Positions 1 to 6,915 are shown, counted from the stretch's first letter. The stretch: DNA of 11,524 nucleotides from an uncultured Acidimicrobiia bacterium (GCA_937949585.1 CALEDW010000266.1:1-11524); one strand, 5' to 3'. Program-made: numbers and translations. Notes: generated by a model not told the origin, from the letters alone.

Positions 1-643
1 CCACCGCCAGCGCCATGGGCACGTGCTGCTCCACCAGCAGCACCCCCACCCCGTTCTCGTCGGCCAGTCGGCGCAGCGCGGGCAGCAGCCGCTCCACCAC
101 CACCGGGGCCAGCCCGAGGCTGAGCTCGTCGACGAGCAGCACGAGCGGCAGCCGCACGACGGCCCGGGCCAGGGCGAGCATCTGCTGCTCACCTCCCGAG
201 CACAGTGCCGCCGGCCGGTCGGCCAGCGCCCGCAGCGCCGGGAACAGCTCGTAGGCGCGGGCGATGCCGTCGGCGCCGGCCCGTCGGCCCCGGCCGGCGG
301 CCAGTCGGAGGTGCTCGGCGACGGTGAGGGGACCGAACAGCGCCCGGTCTTCGGGTACGTGGGCCAGGCCGGACCGGGCGAGCCTCCACGGGGCCCGTAC
401 CACGCCCCGCCGACCGGCGCCGACCGGGCGGCCGGCCAACTCGACGGTGCCGCCGAGCCGGGGGAGCAGCCCCGAGATCGTGCACAGCGTGGTGGTCTTG
501 CCGGCACCGTTGGCGCCGAGCAGGGCCAGCACCTCGCCGGCCCGCACCTCCAGGTCGAGGCCGTGGACCACGGCGATGCGGTCGTAGCCGGCCGTCAGTC
601 CCCGGGCCGCGAGCACGACCTCGCCCCGCCGCGGGCGCCTCAC
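1..643 (-). CDS. livF: LivF-type ABC transporter ATPase (partial, 3' end outside window)
   Basis: Second ATP-hydrolysing subunit of a branched-chain/hydrophobic amino acid importer, acting on the inner membrane face with LivG to drive the permease. The 214 visible codons show Walker A GANGAGKT (residues 43-50), a LivF-like Q-loop region VPEDRALFGPLTV (from 96), signature CSGGEQQ (148-154; Leu of LSGGEQQ replaced by Cys), Walker B LVLLVDE ending at E173 (the usual following Pro is Leu), and H-loop VEQH (H207). The family is about 235 aa, so only some 20 residues are missing beyond base 1. The GTG start at 643-641 overlaps the livG stop (GTGA), with a purine-rich stretch GGGGGGACGGGAC just upstream. 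Last visible gene of the importer operon. Family assignment is firm; substrate is inferred from context. Confidence 0.93.
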   Translation of the reverse strand, partial: MRRPRRGEVVLAARGLTAGYDRIAVVHGLDLEVRAGEVLALLGANGAGKTTTLCTISGLLPRLGGTVELAGRPVGAGRRGVVRAPWRLARSGLAHVPEDRALFGPLTVAEHLRLAAGRGRRAGADGIARAYELFPALRALADRPAALCSGGEQQMLALARAVVRLPLVLLVDELSLGLAPVVVERLLPALRRLADENGVGVLLVEQHVPMALAV

Positions 644-1398
644 GTCCCGTCCCCCCGCTCGGGCGGGGCCCCCAGGTAGGCGGTGATCACCGCCTCGTCG
701 GCTCGCACCACCTCCGGCGGACCGGAGGCGATGAGCCGGCCCACGTCGAGGACGTGGACCACGTCGCAGACCCCCAGCACGAGACCCATGTCGTGGTCCA
801 CGAGCAGCACCGCGATCCCGAGGTCGGGGAGGCGCCGCAGCGCAGCGGCGAGCAGGTCGGTCTCGCGTTCGTCGAGACCGGCGGCCGGCTCGTCGAGCAG
901 CACGAGGCGGGGCCGGCCGACGACGGCGCGGGCGATCGCCACGAGGTGGCGGGGGCCGTTCGGCAGCTCCGACGGGAGCGCGTCCGCCAGCTCGGCCACC
1001 TCGAGCGCTTCGAGCGCCCAGCGCACCGCTCCGGACGGGCCGGGTGAGGGGCGGAACCCGTCGCCGAGCGCCCCCCACCATGCCGGCCGGGCCGCGGCGA
1101 CGGCGAGGTTCTCCTCCACGGTGAGATCGTCGAAGAGCTCGAGGGACTGGAACGTGCGGGCGAGGCCGGCGCGGGCCCGCCGGTGGGGTGGGAGGTCGTC
1201 GAGGGCGCGGCCGGCGAGCGACACGTGGCCGGCGGCGGGCGTGAAGCCGGTCACCGCGTCGATGAGGGTGCTCTTGCCGGCGCCGTTGGGCCCGATGAGC
1301 CCGGCGATGGCGCCCTCGGGCACCTCGAGGTCGACGCCGTCCACGGCGACGAGGCCCTCGTAGCGCACCGTCAGGCCGCGCACCGCCAGCAACGTCAT
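640..1398 (-). CDS. livG: LivG-type ABC transporter ATPase
   Basis: Partner ATPase of LivF in the amino acid importer; 252 aa, the usual LivG length. Visible motifs: Walker A GPNGAGKS (36-43), Q-loop RTFQSLELF (Q84), signature position LPNGPRH (145-151), Walker B LVLLDEPAAGL (165-175), H-loop VDHD (H202). The PAAGL after Walker B and the ~40-residue insert between Q-loop and signature are LivG-like. The signature is degenerate: LivG usually has LxYGQQR, here Gly is kept but the following Gln is Pro. The ATG at 1398-1396 overlaps the stop of the upstream permease gene (ATGA), and its own TGA overlaps the livF GTG, so the three genes are probably translationally coupled. Cytoplasmic, membrane-associated. 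Confidence 0.94.
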   Translation of the reverse strand: MTLLAVRGLTVRYEGLVAVDGVDLEVPEGAIAGLIGPNGAGKSTLIDAVTGFTPAAGHVSLAGRALDDLPPHRRARAGLARTFQSLELFDDLTVEENLAVAAARPAWWGALGDGFRPSPGPSGAVRWALEALEVAELADALPSELPNGPRHLVAIARAVVGRPRLVLLDEPAAGLDERETDLLAAALRRLPDLGIAVLLVDHDMGLVLGVCDVVHVLDVGRLIASGPPEVVRADEAVITAYLGAPPERGDGT

Positions 1399-3401
1399 CG
1401 CGGCCCGACCCCGGTGACGGCGGTGACGTCGCGGCGCCGGTGCCGCCAGCGGTGCAGCGCGCCGACGATGCCTTGGGGGTTGTGGATCGCCGAGACGATC
1501 AGGGCGACGCCGGTGACCGCGAACTGGTACTCGGCGGTCCGGTCGCCGCCGGAGCCCAGCACCGCGGTGAGCAGCCCGCCCACCGCCAGCAACCCGGCGA
1601 CGAGCGCTCCGGCGACGCTCCCGATCCCGGCCACGTAGACGAGCGCGAGCAGCGCCAGGGACTGCAGCACCACGAACGACTGGACCGACAGTTCGGTGCG
1701 CTGGTAGGCGAGCAGCACACCGCCGACGCCTGCGAACGCCGCCGACCAGGCGAAGGCGGAGAGCTTCGCCACCCGCACGTCGATGCCGGCCGCCGCCGCG
1801 GCCCGCTCGTTGGCCCGGACCGCCAGCCAGCCCCGCCCGGTCTCCGAGCGACGCAGGTTCAAGGCCACGGCGGTGAGCGCCACCAGGGTGACCAGGACCA
1901 GGAACCCGAACGCGACCCGCGGGTAGGCGTCGCCGCGGGCCTGGATCCCGAGGTTCCAGCCGAGCAGCCGCGGCTCGGGGACGGAGGTGCCGCCGAGCCC
2001 CCCGGTGAAGGCCGTGCTCTTGAAGACCAGCTCCTCGGTGGTCGTGGCGAAGGCGAGGGTGGCGATGGCCAGCGTCATGCCCCGGATGCGCAGGGCCGGG
2101 ATCCCGGCCAGCACCCCCACGGCGCCGGCGCCCAGCACGGCCAGCACCGGCGCGAACGGGAAGGGGATCCCGAGCCCGTCGGCGAGCTTGGCGGTGAGGA
2201 ACCCGGCCACCCCTGCGATCGCCATCTGGGCCAGCGAGATCTGGCCGACGAAGCCGGTGACCACCACGAACGAGAGGCACAGCACCGCGCTCACCATCGA
2301 CACGATGAGCCCCAGGCGCCACTCGCCGGAGAAGGTGAGCAGCCCCAGCGTGCCCGCCGCGGCCACCAGAGCCGGGAGCCGCCACCACGAGCGCACCGGC
2401 GGGGCAACCTGGTGGCGCTCGGTGGCCTCCGAGCCCCGGGTCGGCAGCGCCGAGCCCCGCCAGGTCATCGCGGCGAGGATCACCAGGAACGGCAGGCCCT
2501 GCTGGAGGCCGCCCGGGGGGATCCAGTCGGGGAGCCAGTCCGCGGTCAGCGCGAACCGGGAGATCCCGGCCTGGAGCATCCCGATGCCGAGCCCGGCGGC
2601 GAGGGTGGCCCAGAACCCGGCGAGACCGCCGAGCAGGGCCGCGGCGAGTGCGGGCACGATGAGCAGCGAGGTGAGGCCCGGGTCGAGCCCGGCGATCGGG
2701 GCGGCGAGGATCACCGCCGCCCCGCCGAGCGCCGTGGCCACCGCCCAGCTCAGGGCGGCGAGGCGGTCGGGGGCCAGCCCGGTGAGCAGCGCCCCCTTCT
2801 CGGACGCCGCCGCGGCCCGGATCGCCAGCCCCAGTCGCGTGAAGCGGAACCAGGCCCACAGGGCGGCGGTGGCCGCCACGGCGAGGCCGGCGAGCACGAA
2901 CCGGTCGACGAACACCACCACACCCCCGATCCGCACGCTGCCTTCGGGCAGCATCGAGTCGATCCGGAAGCTGGTGCCGCCCCGCACCCGGAACCGCAGC
3001 TCCACCAGTGCCTGGGTGTAGAGCAGCAGGCCGAGGGATGCGACCACCCGTCCCAGCGCGGGGGCGTGCCGCAAGGGCCGGAACACGAGGGTGTGGATCA
3101 CGATCCCGCACGCCGCGGCCAGCACGGCGCAGGTGACCAGCGCGGTGAGCACCGTCGGCCGCTCGACGACCGGGATCCGGTCGGGCAGCCCCAGCACCGG
3201 CAGGACGAGCTCGCCGCTCTGGCGCAGCTCGTAGTAGGCGAAGGCGACGTAGGCGCCGACCGCGGCGTGGGCGAAGTTCACCACGCCCGAGGCCCGGTAG
3301 GTGAGCACGAGGCCGAGGCCCAGGGCGGCCACCACCGCCCCGCCGCCGAGGCCCGACAGCAGGTAACCGGCGTAGGAGGTGATCGCGCCCCCCGACCTCA
3401 G
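1395..3401 (-). CDS. Fused LivH-LivM branched-chain amino acid ABC permease
   Basis: A single 668-residue polytopic membrane protein carrying both permease subunits of the importer. The LivH half (about 6-320) has the N-terminal pattern YLLSGLGGGAVVAALGLGL followed by VVNFAHAAVGAY, and an EAA-like cytoplasmic loop TRLGLAIRAAAASEKGALL (from 188). A hydrophilic linker (about 316-340) leads to the LivM half with GFVGQISLAQMAIAGVAGF (from 383) and a second EAA-like loop GRGWLAVRANERAAAAAGID (from 522). Separate LivH and LivM are about 300 and 330-400 aa, so both halves are close to complete. No ATG, GTG or TTG lies at a suitable place before the first membrane segment. I chose CTG at 3401-3399 because it makes a CTGA overlap with the upstream stop, matching ATGA and GTGA at the next two junctions. 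ATC at 3383-3381, behind a G-run, is the alternative. Confidence 0.9.
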   Translation of the reverse strand: MRSGGAITSYAGYLLSGLGGGAVVAALGLGLVLTYRASGVVNFAHAAVGAYVAFAYYELRQSGELVLPVLGLPDRIPVVERPTVLTALVTCAVLAAACGIVIHTLVFRPLRHAPALGRVVASLGLLLYTQALVELRFRVRGGTSFRIDSMLPEGSVRIGGVVVFVDRFVLAGLAVAATAALWAWFRFTRLGLAIRAAAASEKGALLTGLAPDRLAALSWAVATALGGAAVILAAPIAGLDPGLTSLLIVPALAAALLGGLAGFWATLAAGLGIGMLQAGISRFALTADWLPDWIPPGGLQQGLPFLVILAAMTWRGSALPTRGSEATERHQVAPPVRSWWRLPALVAAAGTLGLLTFSGEWRLGLIVSMVSAVLCLSFVVVTGFVGQISLAQMAIAGVAGFLTAKLADGLGIPFPFAPVLAVLGAGAVGVLAGIPALRIRGMTLAIATLAFATTTEELVFKSTAFTGGLGGTSVPEPRLLGWNLGIQARGDAYPRVAFGFLVLVTLVALTAVALNLRRSETGRGWLAVRANERAAAAAGIDVRVAKLSAFAWSAAFAGVGGVLLAYQRTELSVQSFVVLQSLALLALVYVAGIGSVAGALVAGLLAVGGLLTAVLGSGGDRTAEYQFAVTGVALIVSAIHNPQGIVGALHRWRHRRRDVTAVTGVGPR

Positions 3402-4708
3402 CGGTTGACGATGGCCGGGACGTCGATCCAGTCCGACGCCGCGACCAGGGTTCCGCCCCGTCGCCGGGCGATGATCTGCTGGGGCGCGCACATCGCCGGC
3501 TGCTCGGGGAGCTGGCGGCCGTCGCAGGTGTAGGGGTGCCCGGTGAAGCTCGGACGGTCGCGGCTGTCCCGGAACCACTCCATCAGCGCCGCGGGCCGCA
3601 GACGGTCGGCCCCGATGTCCCGCATCGCCATGTAGAGGTTCATCGCCGCCCGGAACGTGACGGTCCCGGCGCTCTGGGCGGGCACCCCACGACCGTACCG
3701 GTCGATCACCATGTTGTAGAGCACGGTGTCGGGGTTCGGTTTGCGGGGGTTGATCGGGCCCTCGACGTTGAAGTACCGGCCCTCGGTCGCGGCGCGACCG
3801 GCCGCCTCGAGGATCTTCGGTGCCGCACAGGCGCCGGTGAAGAACACCGCGGCCCGCACCTGCAGGTCCTTGGCGGCCCGGAACGTGGGGACGCAGCCGA
3901 CGTCTGCGGTGAGGGCGATGATCGCGTCGGGGTCGCCGTCGAGGGCGGCCGTCATCGGGGTGACGTAGTCGGTGGTGATGATCGGGGTCGACACCAGCCG
4001 TACGTCCACTCCCAGCTTGCGGCCGATGCGCTCCCCGAGCTTCGCCGCGTTCTCGATGGAGCCGAACTCCCCGTAGATGATCGCCACCCGTCGGGCGTCG
4101 AGACGCCGGCGGGCGAAGTCGAGGAACGCCACGACGGCGCCCCACGTGCCCCCGGAGAACTGGAACGAGACGGGGCTCGACGCCGATGCCATGCTCACCG
4201 GGATCCCACCCACGTAGGGCAGCTCGTTCTGCTCCAACACCCGGATCCCGTTGCCGAACAGGTCGATGCCGCCGAGGACGGCCACCGCCTGTTGCTGCAC
4301 GGCCCGCTGGGCGCAGGCCAGGGACTGCTCGGCGGAGAACTTCGTGTCGCACACCTCGATCTCGACGGGCCGTCCGTCGATGCCGCCGAGCTCCCGGTTC
4401 ACGAAGTCGAACGCGGCCCGTGCCGCCAGGCTCAGCTCGGGGAAGGAGCCGCCGGGCCCGGTCTCCTGGTTGAGCATGACCACCCGGATCGGCTCACCCC
4501 GGGCCGGGCGGGGCCGGTCGGGCAGGGGACCGAGCACCGTGTCGTCGGGGGCGCAGCGCACCACGGGTTCGTCGCCGCACGTGGGCGCGCCGGGGATCCC
4601 GCCGCCGTCACCGGTACCCCCGCGGCGCTCCGGCGCCCCTTCCGAGCACGCCGTGGCCGCACCGATGAGCACCACCGTGAGCACCGCCGCCGCGAGCCGT
4701 CTCGCCAC
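3398..4708 (-). CDS. LivK-type amino acid-binding lipoprotein of the ABC importer
   Basis: Extracytoplasmic substrate-binding protein (Peripla_BP_6/LivJ-LivK type) that hands ligand to the permease. The 436-aa product starts with an Arg-containing n-region and hydrophobic core ending GAATAC, giving a lipoprotein cysteine at residue 21. A Gly/Pro-rich, Cys-containing linker (about 22-72) follows, then the ligand-binding fold from about 75 (IRVVMLNQETGPGG; FVNRELGGIDGRPVEI; AVLGGIDLFG; RVAIIYGEFG; DAIIALTADVGC; GPINPRKPNPDTVLYN). GTG at 4708-4706 is chosen because GGAGG lies 7 bases upstream and the signal peptide begins right there; two in-frame GTGs further upstream fall within or beside the palindrome and lack such a site. 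It is the first gene of the importer operon. Substrate specificity cannot be read from the sequence; branched-chain amino acids are inferred from the divergent isoleucine operon. Confidence 0.9.
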   Translation of the reverse strand: MARRLAAAVLTVVLIGAATACSEGAPERRGGTGDGGGIPGAPTCGDEPVVRCAPDDTVLGPLPDRPRPARGEPIRVVMLNQETGPGGSFPELSLAARAAFDFVNRELGGIDGRPVEIEVCDTKFSAEQSLACAQRAVQQQAVAVLGGIDLFGNGIRVLEQNELPYVGGIPVSMASASSPVSFQFSGGTWGAVVAFLDFARRRLDARRVAIIYGEFGSIENAAKLGERIGRKLGVDVRLVSTPIITTDYVTPMTAALDGDPDAIIALTADVGCVPTFRAAKDLQVRAAVFFTGACAAPKILEAAGRAATEGRYFNVEGPINPRKPNPDTVLYNMVIDRYGRGVPAQSAGTVTFRAAMNLYMAMRDIGADRLRPAALMEWFRDSRDRPSFTGHPYTCDGRQLPEQPAMCAPQQIIARRRGGTLVAASDWIDVPAIVNR

Positions 4709-4715
4709 GATCCCC

Positions 4716-4720
4716 CCTCC
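4716..4720 (-). promoter_or_regulatory. Shine-Dalgarno site fixing the binding-protein start
   Basis: GGAGG followed by a G-run, 7 bases before GTG 4708-4706 on the minus strand. It selects this GTG over the two in-frame GTG codons upstream and abuts the palindrome at 4720-4748. Confidence 0.7.
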
Positions 4721-4748
4721 CACGTGGTGAACGATGTTCACCGCGTGG
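4720..4748. promoter_or_regulatory. 29-bp imperfect palindrome, candidate operator of the liv operon
   Basis: The core is a perfect GGTGAAC-GAT-GTTCACC (4726-4742). The arms extend to 13 bases with a single mismatch (4725/4743), so 12 of 13 positions pair. It begins at or next to the predicted transcription start of the liv operon (about 4746, minus strand) and ends at the Shine-Dalgarno sequence. That position suits a repressor operator of TetR or GntR type, but the regulator is not in the window. It could alternatively act as a hairpin at the 5' end of the mRNA; in RNA the T-G mismatch would be a U-G wobble. Confidence 0.55.
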
Positions 4749-4752
4749 CGGG

Positions 4753-4758
4753 ATCGTA
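4753..4758 (-). promoter_or_regulatory. Predicted -10 element (TACGAT) of the liv operon
   Basis: On the minus strand TACGAT fits the actinobacterial TAnnnT -10 pattern and would place the start near 4746, about 38 bases before the GTG of the binding-protein gene. No convincing -35 hexamer is seen 16-18 bases upstream. The stretch 4749-4869 between the divergent promoters otherwise shows nothing I recognise. Confidence 0.45.
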
Positions 4759-4869
4759 GCGAAGGGCCGGGGTGCGGGCGGTCGTCGCGTGAGCGGGCAC
4801 GCCGCCGTGGTGGGTGGCGCCGTCGGTGCCTGCCGGGACGCCGGTGTCGCGGCAGCGGCGGCGCGGCGC

Positions 4870-4875
4870 TAGGCT
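4870..4875 (+). promoter_or_regulatory. Predicted -10 element (TAGGCT) for the leader and leuB operon
   Basis: TAGGCT matches TAnnnT and ends 7 bases before the GTG of the putative leader peptide, the spacing expected for a leaderless transcript that starts at or one base before that GTG. No good -35 match is visible. Confidence 0.45.
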
Positions 4876-4882
4876 GTCGGCC

Positions 4883-4918
4883 GTGCTGCCGTCCGGCACG
4901 ATCGCGATCATCGGGTAG
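4883..4918 (+). CDS. Putative leaderless leader peptide MLPSGTIAIIG (attenuator)
   Basis: A 12-codon frame (GTG start, TAG stop at 4916-4918) reads M-L-P-S-G-T-I-A-I-I-G: one Leu and three Ile among 11 residues, the Ile codons at 4901-4903 and 4907-4912. It starts 7 bases after a TAnnnT element and needs no ribosome site if the transcript is leaderless, which is common in actinobacteria. Its position ahead of a terminator and of leuB-ilvE-cimA, a pathway ending in isoleucine, makes it a sensor for charged tRNA-Ile (possibly also tRNA-Leu), as in other amino acid attenuators. The function is inferred from composition and layout; no homologue is claimed. Confidence 0.55.
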   Translation: MLPSGTIAIIG

Positions 4919-4942
4919 GCGGGCGCCGCCCCGGCGTCCGCC
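4918..4942 (+). promoter_or_regulatory. Attenuator stem overlapping the leader stop codon
   Basis: GGCGGGCGCC (4918-4927) pairs with GGCGTCCGCC (4933-4942) across a 5-base loop: 10 pairs including one G-U. The 3' strand can instead pair at 4935-4942 with 4958-4965 of the terminator 3' arm (8 pairs, one G-U). A ribosome stalled on the Ile codons would be expected to cover the 5' strand. The switch direction is inferred. Confidence 0.5.
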
Positions 4943-4944
4943 GC

Positions 4945-4973
4945 GACCGTCCACCCCGGTGGACGGTCTTTTT
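4945..4973 (+). terminator. Rho-independent terminator/attenuator before leuB
   Basis: A perfect 11-bp stem GACCGTCCACC / GGTGGACGGTC (4945-4955 and 4958-4968) with a two-base CC spacer, so the effective loop is probably four bases, followed by TTTTT (4969-4973). It stands only 20 bases before the leuB ATG and after the putative leader peptide, so it would stop transcription before the operon unless relieved. The 5' arm resembles the upstream segment 4935-4942, giving two competing partners for the 3' arm. Confidence 0.8.
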
Positions 4974-4993
4974 CGTGAAGGAGCGAGCATCCA

Positions 4994-5998
4994 ATGACCC
5001 ACCGGGTGGGCGTCGTTCCCGGCGACGGGATCGGGCCGGAGGTGGTCGCCGAGGCGCTGCGCTGCGTGGAGGCGGCGGGTGTCGCCCTCGACGTGGTGAC
5101 CCACGACCTGGGCGCAGGCCGCTACCTGCGTTGCGGGGAGGTCCTGCCCGACGAGGTGCTCGCCGACCTGCGGGCCTGCGACGCGATCCTGCTCGGCGCC
5201 GTCGGCTCACCCGACGTCCCGGCGGGGGTGCTCGAGCGCGGCCTGCTCCTGCGTCTGCGCTTCGAGCTCGACCTCTACGTGAACCTCCGCCCGTTCCAGG
5301 GCGCGCCGAACCGCCACAACGGCGGTGTCGATCTCGTGGTCGTGCGGGAGAACACCGAGGGCCCCTACGTCGGCGAGGGCGGTTCGCTGCGACGGGGCAC
5401 GCCGCAGGAGGTGGCGACCCAGGGATCGGTCAACACCCGGTACGGGGTGGAGCGCTGCGTCCACTTCGCGTTCGACCTGGCCCGGCGGCGGGCCCGGCGG
5501 CACCTCACCCTGGTGCACAAGACCAACGTGTTGACCTACGCCGGCGACCTCTGGCGACGCTGCGTCGAGGAGCTGGCGCCGGGCTGGCCCGACGTGCAGG
5601 TCGCCTACGACCACGTCGACGCCGCGTGCATCCACCTGGTGGAGCGACCCGAACGCTACGACGTGATCGTCACCGACAACCTCTTCGGCGACATCCTGAC
5701 CGACCTCGCCGGCGCGGTCTCGGGCGGGATCGGCCGGGCCGCCTCGGCCAACCTCAACCCCGACCGCACCGGCCCGTCGCTGTTCGAGCCGGTGCACGGC
5801 TCGGCCCCCGACATCGCCGGCACGGGACGGGCCGATCCCCGGGCCGCGATCGCCTCGGCGGTGCTCATGCTGGAGTTCCTCGGGGAGGAGGCCGCCGCCG
5901 AGCGGATCCGGGCCGCGCTGGCGGCCTGCGAGGATGTGACCGGGACCACCGCCGAGATCGGGTCGCGCATCGCCGCGACCGTGGCCGCGAAGGTGTAG
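4994..5998 (+). CDS. leuB: 3-isopropylmalate dehydrogenase (also beta-methylmalate step)
   Basis: NAD-dependent oxidative decarboxylase: 3-isopropylmalate to 2-oxoisocaproate in leucine synthesis and, with the citramalate route encoded here, beta-methylmalate to 2-oxobutyrate for isoleucine. At 334 aa it has the length of the short actinobacterial LeuB type. Motifs: GDGIGPEV (10-17), LRLRFELDLYVNLRP (86-100), VRENTEGPYVGEGG (117-130), Tyr150 in NTRYGVER, HKTNVL with catalytic Lys176, VDAA with Asp209, TDNLFGDILTD (227-237; metal ligands D233 and D237), and the NAD-binding EPVHGSAPDIAG (265-276). The start ATG has AAGGAG about 10 bases upstream. The stop is two bases before the ilvE ATG. Expression is probably controlled by the attenuator just upstream. 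Confidence 0.95.
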   Translation: MTHRVGVVPGDGIGPEVVAEALRCVEAAGVALDVVTHDLGAGRYLRCGEVLPDEVLADLRACDAILLGAVGSPDVPAGVLERGLLLRLRFELDLYVNLRPFQGAPNRHNGGVDLVVVRENTEGPYVGEGGSLRRGTPQEVATQGSVNTRYGVERCVHFAFDLARRRARRHLTLVHKTNVLTYAGDLWRRCVEELAPGWPDVQVAYDHVDAACIHLVERPERYDVIVTDNLFGDILTDLAGAVSGGIGRAASANLNPDRTGPSLFEPVHGSAPDIAGTGRADPRAAIASAVLMLEFLGEEAAAERIRAALAACEDVTGTTAEIGSRIAATVAAKV

Positions 5999-6000
5999 CC

Positions 6001-6915
6001 ATGCCGATCGAACCGACCGAGAATATCTGGATGGACGGGGAGCTCGTGCCCTGGGCCGAGGCCCGCATCCACGTGCTCACGCATTCCCTGCACTACGGGA
6101 TGGGCGTGTTCGAGGGCATCCGGGCCTACGAGACCGAGCGGGGTCCGGCGGTGTTCCGGCTCACCGACCACATCGAGCGGCTCTTCGCCTCGGCCCGGAT
6201 CCTCATGATGGAGATCCCCTACACCGTCGAAGAGCTGGTCGCGGCCGTCAAGGAGACGGTGCGGGTGAACGGGTTGGCCTCCTGCTACATCCGACCCATC
6301 GCCTTCTACGGCTACGGGGAGATGGGCTTGAACACCTTGCCCTGTGAGGTGCACGTGGCGATCGCCTGCTGGCCGTGGGGGGCCTACCTGGGCGACGACG
6401 CGCTCACCCGGGGGGTGCGGATGAAGATCTCGTCGTGGTCCCGTCACGACCACAACACGATGCCCCCGGCGGCCAAGACCACCGGCAACTACGTGAACTC
6501 CTCGCTGGCCAAGGTGGAGGCGCTCAAGGCCGGGTACGACGAGGCGATCATGTTGAACGCCGCCGGGTTCGTGAGCGAGTGCACCGGCGAGAACATCTTC
6601 GTGGCCCGACGCGACGTGCTGCTCACGCCCCCGATGGCGGCCGGGGCCCTCGAGGGGATCACCGCGCACTCCGTCACCACCATCGCCCGCGACCTCGGCC
6701 TCGAGGTGCGCAGCGAGTTCCTCGCCCGCAGCGACCTGTACACGGCGGAGGAGATGTTCGTGTGCGGCACCGCGGCCGAGGTCTCAGCGGTGAACTCCGT
6801 CGACGACCGGCCCATCCCCTGTCCCGGCCCGAAGACGCTCGCCATCGCCGACGAGTTCACCCGGGCGGTGCGGGGACGGGTGGATGCCTACAAGGACTGG
6901 TGCGAGCATGTCTGA
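6001..6915 (+). CDS. ilvE: Branched-chain amino acid aminotransferase (class IV PLP)
   Basis: Cytoplasmic PLP enzyme interconverting the 2-oxo acids of Ile, Leu and Val with the amino acids, glutamate as amino donor: the last step of the pathway. The 304 aa match the bacterial IlvE class (about 300-310). Visible motifs: NIWMDGELVPWAEARIHVL (8-26), HYGMGVFEGIRAY (31-43), catalytic lysine K159 in MPPAAKTTGNYVNSS, VSECTGENIF (191-200) around the PLP-ring glutamate, LLTPP (207-211), GALEGITAHSV (215-225) and the phosphate-binding CGTAAEVSAV (255-264). It starts two bases after the leuB stop and its last 8 bases overlap cimA, so it sits in the middle of a tightly packed operon. Confidence 0.95.
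   Translation: MPIEPTENIWMDGELVPWAEARIHVLTHSLHYGMGVFEGIRAYETERGPAVFRLTDHIERLFASARILMMEIPYTVEELVAAVKETVRVNGLASCYIRPIAFYGYGEMGLNTLPCEVHVAIACWPWGAYLGDDALTRGVRMKISSWSRHDHNTMPPAAKTTGNYVNSSLAKVEALKAGYDEAIMLNAAGFVSECTGENIFVARRDVLLTPPMAAGALEGITAHSVTTIARDLGLEVRSEFLARSDLYTAEEMFVCGTAAEVSAVNSVDDRPIPCPGPKTLAIADEFTRAVRGRVDAYKDWCEHV

Noticed and set aside
1399..3111. Upstream extension of the LivG reading frame
   Set aside because: Arg/Gly/Ala-rich out-of-frame translation of the permease gene; LivG homology begins at ATG 1398.
3381..3401. Frameshift or pseudogene at the binding protein/permease junction
   Set aside because: Both products are complete and the 4-base overlap matches the other junctions; an unusual start codon explains the lack of ATG/GTG better.
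1440..3533. Long plus-strand frame (697 codons) across the permease genes
   Set aside because: Antisense shadow in high-GC DNA; its product is a low-complexity Gly/Arg/Glu/His-rich chain, while the minus strand shows clear permease motifs.
3402..4352. Upstream extension of the permease reading frame
   Set aside because: This open stretch lies in another frame of the binding-protein gene and is Arg/Gly-rich without membrane segments; the permease begins near 3401.
4883..4973. T-box riboswitch before leuB
   Set aside because: There is too little RNA between promoter and terminator for a T-box, and no T-box core sequence is seen; a leader-peptide attenuator fits the length.
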